Assembly (NCBI RefSeq): GCF_002899895.1
Contig: NZ_PPEI02000001.1
Span: 1-64,000 of the forward strand
Length of the DNA: 64,000 bases
Direction: 5' to 3'
Source of the DNA: Chryseobacterium oncorhynchi
GTDB taxonomy: Bacteria > Bacteroidota > Bacteroidia > Flavobacteriales > Weeksellaceae
Both the position numbers and the translations under genes were made by a program. Position 1 is the stretch's first letter. Every line of letters begins with the position of its first letter. This document shows positions 61,120 through 64,000 of this stretch, piece after piece. The notes beneath the pieces are model-generated. The model made no database searches. It was given only the letters and a program-made list of their open reading frames with translations, and had not been told where the DNA came from.

Positions 61120-61917
61120 ATGCAGATTTCACCTCCAAAACATCTTGCTCCTTTCATCCGACATTATATCTTTTTAGAAAACTCTAAAAATGAGATAAAA
61201 AATGTAAGGCTGTTCACAGACGGAAGTACCGGGCTTATTTTGTCTGGTAATATGAATCTGTATTCTCATCTTTCAGAGGAGCGTATGCCGCTTTCTTTTT
61301 TTTATGGCGGACTAAATAGCTACAAGGATTTTTACTCAAAAGGAACATTTTCTTTGATTGCAGTAGTTTTCCAGCCCTATTTTCTAAATATTCTTCTGAA
61401 GGTTTCTGCAAAAGAGGTTAAAAATCAGATAATCTCGGTAGAAGATGTCCTAAAGAACAAATTACAACCTTATCAGGAAGATCTTTTTAATAAAGTAAAT
61501 CCTTTATCGGTTATTCATAGTCTGAATATATTTTTCACTAACTTTTTATCTGGAGAAATAGATTTTGACTTTCATTTTATAACAGCTGTTCAACAATATA
61601 TTTTTCAAAATAAAGGTTCTGCTTCGTCAAAAGATCTGGAAATATTTTCAGGGTACTCAGAACGTCATCTTGAGAGAAAATTTGAGAATTATATGGGAAT
61701 GACACCAAAAAAATACAGCAATATTATCAGGCTACATTATTTTTTAAGCCTTATGAATAAGGGAATAAAAGATGAAAATATGACTGCTCTTTCTTATCAT
61801 GCAGGATATTCTGACCAGTCCCATATGATCAGGGAATTCAAAAATAATATTGGACTTACTCCCCGACAATATGTGAAAACAGAAAACAAAATGGCGGTTA
61901 ATTTCCTTGAGTTGTAA
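61120..61917 (+). CDS. AraC family transcriptional regulator (DUF6597-like sensor domain)
   Basis: 265 residues from the ATG at 61120; the in-frame TTG at 61114 lies inside the promoter box and is rejected. The start reads MQISPPKHLAPFIRHYIFLE, typical of AraC proteins with an N-terminal sensor of DUF6597 type. The C-terminal HTH pair is DLEIFSGYSERHLERKFENYMG and ALSYHAGYSDQSHMIREFK. It lies 63 bases upstream of the nitrilase gene in the same direction, which could be a target. Confidence 0.9.
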   Translation: MQISPPKHLAPFIRHYIFLENSKNEIKNVRLFTDGSTGLILSGNMNLYSHLSEERMPLSFFYGGLNSYKDFYSKGTFSLIAVVFQPYFLNILLKVSAKEVKNQIISVEDVLKNKLQPYQEDLFNKVNPLSVIHSLNIFFTNFLSGEIDFDFHFITAVQQYIFQNKGSASSKDLEIFSGYSERHLERKFENYMGMTPKKYSNIIRLHYFLSLMNKGIKDENMTALSYHAGYSDQSHMIREFKNNIGLTPRQYVKTENKMAVNFLEL

Positions 61918-61980
61918 TCATCATGTCGGTTTTATACAATTTTTCGACAATGCTATGATCTAGTTTTGCTGAAAAAAATA

Positions 61981-62934
61981 ATGAATATTAAAATTTCAAC
62001 AGCACAATTTGAGAATAAAAGCGGAGATAAGGAATATAATCTTTCTGTTATAGAAAAACTGTCTGCACAAGCGGCTTCCCAAGGTTCAGATGTCATTGTC
62101 TTCCATGAATGTTCAATCACAGGATATACTTTTGCCCGAAAACTTTCAAGAGAACAGCTTCTCGATATTGCCGAAATCATTCCTAATGGAGAAAGTATTC
62201 AAAGGCTACAACAGATTGCTATGCAGCATAATATTACAATACTGGCCGGTCTTTTTGAAAAGGATGAGCAAAACAATCTGTTTAAAGCCTATGTATGTGT
62301 AGATAAAACCGGATTGAAAGCGAAGTACAGAAAACTGCATCCTTTCATTAATCCACACCTTACGCCAGGAAATGAATACTGCGTATTTGATATTTTGGGA
62401 TGGAAGTGCGGAATTCTGATCTGCTATGACAACAATATTATTGAAAATGTAAGGGCAACCAAACTTTTGGGTGCTGATATTATCTTCATGCCTCATGTTA
62501 CGATGTGTACCCCTTCTACAAGACCGGGAGCAGGCTTTGTAGATCCTCAACTTTGGGAAAACAGAATTGCTGACCCTACTTCTTTACGATTGGAATTTAA
62601 TGGCATGAAAGGAAGAGACTGGTTAATGAAATGGCTGCCGTCAAGAGCTTACGACAATGGTGCTTATATTGTTTTTTCAAATCCTATCGGGATGGATGAT
62701 GATCAGCTTAAGAATGGATGCTCCATGATTATTGATCCTTTTGGAGATGTTATTGCGGAATGCCGTTCGTTTGAAGACAGTTTTGAAACAGCTATCATTA
62801 CTCCTGAAAAATTAACACAGGCGGGAGGGTATAGGTATATTAAGGCGCGAAGACCTGAATTATATGGCAAAATTATTGGACAGGATCATTTTTCTGAGCA
62901 GAAAGTGGTGTGGCTGGATGATAAAAACAAGTAA
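61981..62934 (+). CDS. Nitrilase superfamily carbon-nitrogen hydrolase
   Basis: 317 residues from ATG 61981; a TTG at 61966 would add five residues and is less likely. The Glu-Lys-Cys triad can be seen in VFHECSITGYTF (E), AKYRKLHPF (K) and GILICYDNNIIENVRATKL (C). A short insertion with GMKGRDWLMKWL precedes the C-terminal part. The superfamily hydrolyses amides or nitriles, or condenses amides; the substrate cannot be deduced. It may be controlled by the upstream AraC gene. Confidence 0.88.
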   Translation: MNIKISTAQFENKSGDKEYNLSVIEKLSAQAASQGSDVIVFHECSITGYTFARKLSREQLLDIAEIIPNGESIQRLQQIAMQHNITILAGLFEKDEQNNLFKAYVCVDKTGLKAKYRKLHPFINPHLTPGNEYCVFDILGWKCGILICYDNNIIENVRATKLLGADIIFMPHVTMCTPSTRPGAGFVDPQLWENRIADPTSLRLEFNGMKGRDWLMKWLPSRAYDNGAYIVFSNPIGMDDDQLKNGCSMIIDPFGDVIAECRSFEDSFETAIITPEKLTQAGGYRYIKARRPELYGKIIGQDHFSEQKVVWLDDKNK

Positions 62935-62948
62935 GAAGAGCTGGCTGT

Positions 62949-63126
62949 GCAAAGATGCAAAAGCCTTGGATACTGTATGTTGTAAGACGCAAGGATTTTA
63001 TCTCCGATAAAATTAAAGGTTGTGTATTCTTTGAGGGATAAAATTATTTACTTCTCGCAGATTTAGCAGATTTAGCAGATTAATACGATTAAATTATCTG
63101 CGTCATCTGCAAGATCTGCGAGATTT
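62949..63126 (+). repeat. Direct repeat, copy 1
   Basis: About 178 bases repeated at 63213-63392. Positions 62976-63067 are identical over 92 bases to 63240-63331. Confidence 0.85.
63053..63123. repeat. REP-like palindromic repeat, copy 5
   Basis: Outer arms tctcgcagat / atctgcgaga, with three agcag/atctgc words inside that allow a long stem. A T7 run follows on the plus strand. Confidence 0.75.
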
Positions 63127-63212
63127 TTTTGTATTTCTGCTCGTTCAGAATATCAGATTGGATAGGGTCTTAAAATAGTAGTAATTGATGGATGATGAAA
63201 TAAGTTGGTTTC

Positions 63213-63392
63213 GCAAAGGCGCAGGAGTTTTTGATACTTTATGTTGTAAGACGCAAGGATTTTATCTCCGATAAAATTAAAGGTTGTGTATTCTTTGAGG
63301 GATAAAATTATTTACTTCTCGCAGATTTAGCGGATTGAGCAGATTAATATGATTAAATTATCTGCGTTATCTGCAAAATCTGCGAGAATTTT
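63213..63392 (+). repeat. Direct repeat, copy 2
   Basis: Second copy of the repeat at 62949-63126, including its palindrome; offset 264 bases. Confidence 0.85.
63317..63387. repeat. REP-like palindromic repeat, copy 6
   Basis: Outer arms tctcgcagatt / aatctgcgaga are perfect. Just downstream of pdeM. Confidence 0.75.
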
Positions 63393-63434
63393 AAAAATCT
63401 TGTTTATTATATTTTTACGAGTTTTCTGTTCATT

Positions 63435-64000
63435 TTAAATTTCATAGATCTCTGCATCTGTAAAAACAAAAAACTTACTTTTCTTAGGCAGATTTTTAGT
63501 ATCAAGCCCTGTAAACTCGCTGAATGCAGGTAACAATAATTGGTTTTCGCTAAGAGCAAAGCAGGGAAGTCTGATACTTTTTACGGCAGAGTTTAAAACA
63601 ATTCCGGGATGAATATGTCCGGTAATCTGGAAACCTGTTTTTGTTTTATCAAAATCATGAATAAAGGTAAATCCATGAACTTCCAGTAAGGGTTCCTTAA
63701 AGTTCAGGCAAAGCTTTTTCTTTAATTGTTGTGAAATCCGGTCGTGATTGCCTTCAATAAGATGAAAATAGAGATCAGGATATTGATTTCTCCACGTGCA
63801 GAATTCATCTACATCAGAATTATCCCCTGCATGAAGCAGATCTCCGACAACTATAAATTTCTTAGGCTGGAAGTATTCAATCAATGCTGACAGTCTTTCC
63901 AGATCACTTTTCATAATATGATTGGCTAGTGCAATCCCATTTTTACGGAAATGAGCGGTCTTCCCGATGTGAAGATCAGAAAGTATCAGTGCTTTTTCCT
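63435..64000 (-). CDS. pdeM: Ligase-associated DNA damage response endonuclease PdeM (5' end outside window)
   Basis: The minus-strand frame is open to the right edge: upstream of the ATG at 63914 it continues through ILSDLHIGKTAHFRKNGIAL, so the true start lies beyond 64000. The metallophosphoesterase motifs DLHIGK, VVGDLLHAGDN, EGNHDR and TGHIHPG are all visible. PdeM proteins belong to a bacterial DNA-repair module with an ATP-dependent ligase, an Lhr-type helicase and an exonuclease-like protein. The partners would be expected to the right of the window. Confidence 0.88.
   Translation of the reverse strand, partial: EKALILSDLHIGKTAHFRKNGIALANHIMKSDLERLSALIEYFQPKKFIVVGDLLHAGDNSDVDEFCTWRNQYPDLYFHLIEGNHDRISQQLKKKLCLNFKEPLLEVHGFTFIHDFDKTKTGFQITGHIHPGIVLNSAVKSIRLPCFALSENQLLLPAFSEFTGLDTKNLPKKSKFFVFTDAEIYEI

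Larger units (their letters stand above)
62935..63434. other. Intergenic repeat region between the nitrilase and pdeM genes
   Basis: 500 bases without a gene, filled mostly by two copies of a direct repeat with period 264, each carrying a REP-like palindrome. Confidence 0.7.

Noticed and set aside
13626-63400. CRISPR array made of the AGCAG/ATCTGC repeats
   Set aside because: The copies are dispersed and palindromic, without regular spacers or cas genes.
1-64000. tRNA or rRNA genes
   Set aside because: No cloverleaf with a TTC-type arm and no rRNA stretch was recognised by eye.
1-64000. Insertion sequence or prophage
   Set aside because: No transposase, integrase or phage structural genes are present; the S74 protein alone is not enough.

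Overview
The window looks like the chromosome of a member of the Flavobacteriia, most likely Chryseobacterium or a close relative in the Weeksellaceae. The evidence is low GC, Bacteroidota-type -7 promoter boxes (TAnnTTTG), little Shine-Dalgarno signal, type IX secretion (T9SS) type-A sorting tails on secreted hydrolases, bacillithiol-linked proteins, and RHS proteins ending in a DPxG core. Genus rank is an inference from protein style; no 16S gene is present.

Layout. 1-3690: the 3' end of an RHS polymorphic-toxin locus, with two C-terminal toxin/lipoprotein-immunity cassettes; the second sits behind a decayed RHS core. 3777-6405: tandem paralogous secreted M28 aminopeptidases. 6658-11351: the thrS-infC-rpmI-rplT translation cluster, interrupted by an alpha/beta hydrolase. 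11412-15339: a DUF4932-like protein, an M19 dipeptidase and a helical-repeat protein. 15488-19861: the leucine operon leuA-leuC-leuD-leuB. 19919-23027: small envelope genes, a MazG-like protein and a TNT-type NAD glycohydrolase-like lipoprotein with a cysteine-rich partner. 23431-32804: two large M12B-like metallopeptidases, DinB, acyl-CoA dehydrogenase and a secreted endonuclease I, three of them with T9SS tails. 32879-37759: SatD/DUF3307, purC, purF and a glycerophosphodiesterase. 37781-41658: four tandem outer-membrane beta-barrel genes, each preceded by a sigma-54-like -24/-12 element. 42098-49998: an S74 fibre-like protein, aroB, a pseudouridine synthase, a TetR/SASA-esterase pair, nicotinamidase and a DEAD-box helicase. 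50145-52165: a bacillithiol-type operon (YfiT, DUF1569, YtxJ, Crp). 52169-60764: two MocR regulators with divergent targets (an EamA exporter; a cupin/DHDPS/thioredoxin operon), plus an AraC regulator divergent from an exported flavodoxin-RidA fusion. 61109-64000: an AraC regulator, a nitrilase, repeat DNA and pdeM, which runs off the right edge.

Common themes are envelope and secretion functions (T9SS proteases and nuclease, barrels, lipoproteins), interbacterial competition (RHS cassettes, TNT lipoprotein), core metabolism (leucine, purine, aromatic amino acids) and local regulators beside the genes they probably control. The most unusual signals are the repeated palindrome-plus-terminator ending of the RHS cassettes, the sigma-54-like elements over the barrel array, the TNT lipoprotein pair, the exported flavodoxin-RidA fusion, the non-ATG start of infC, and the REP-like repeats near the right end.
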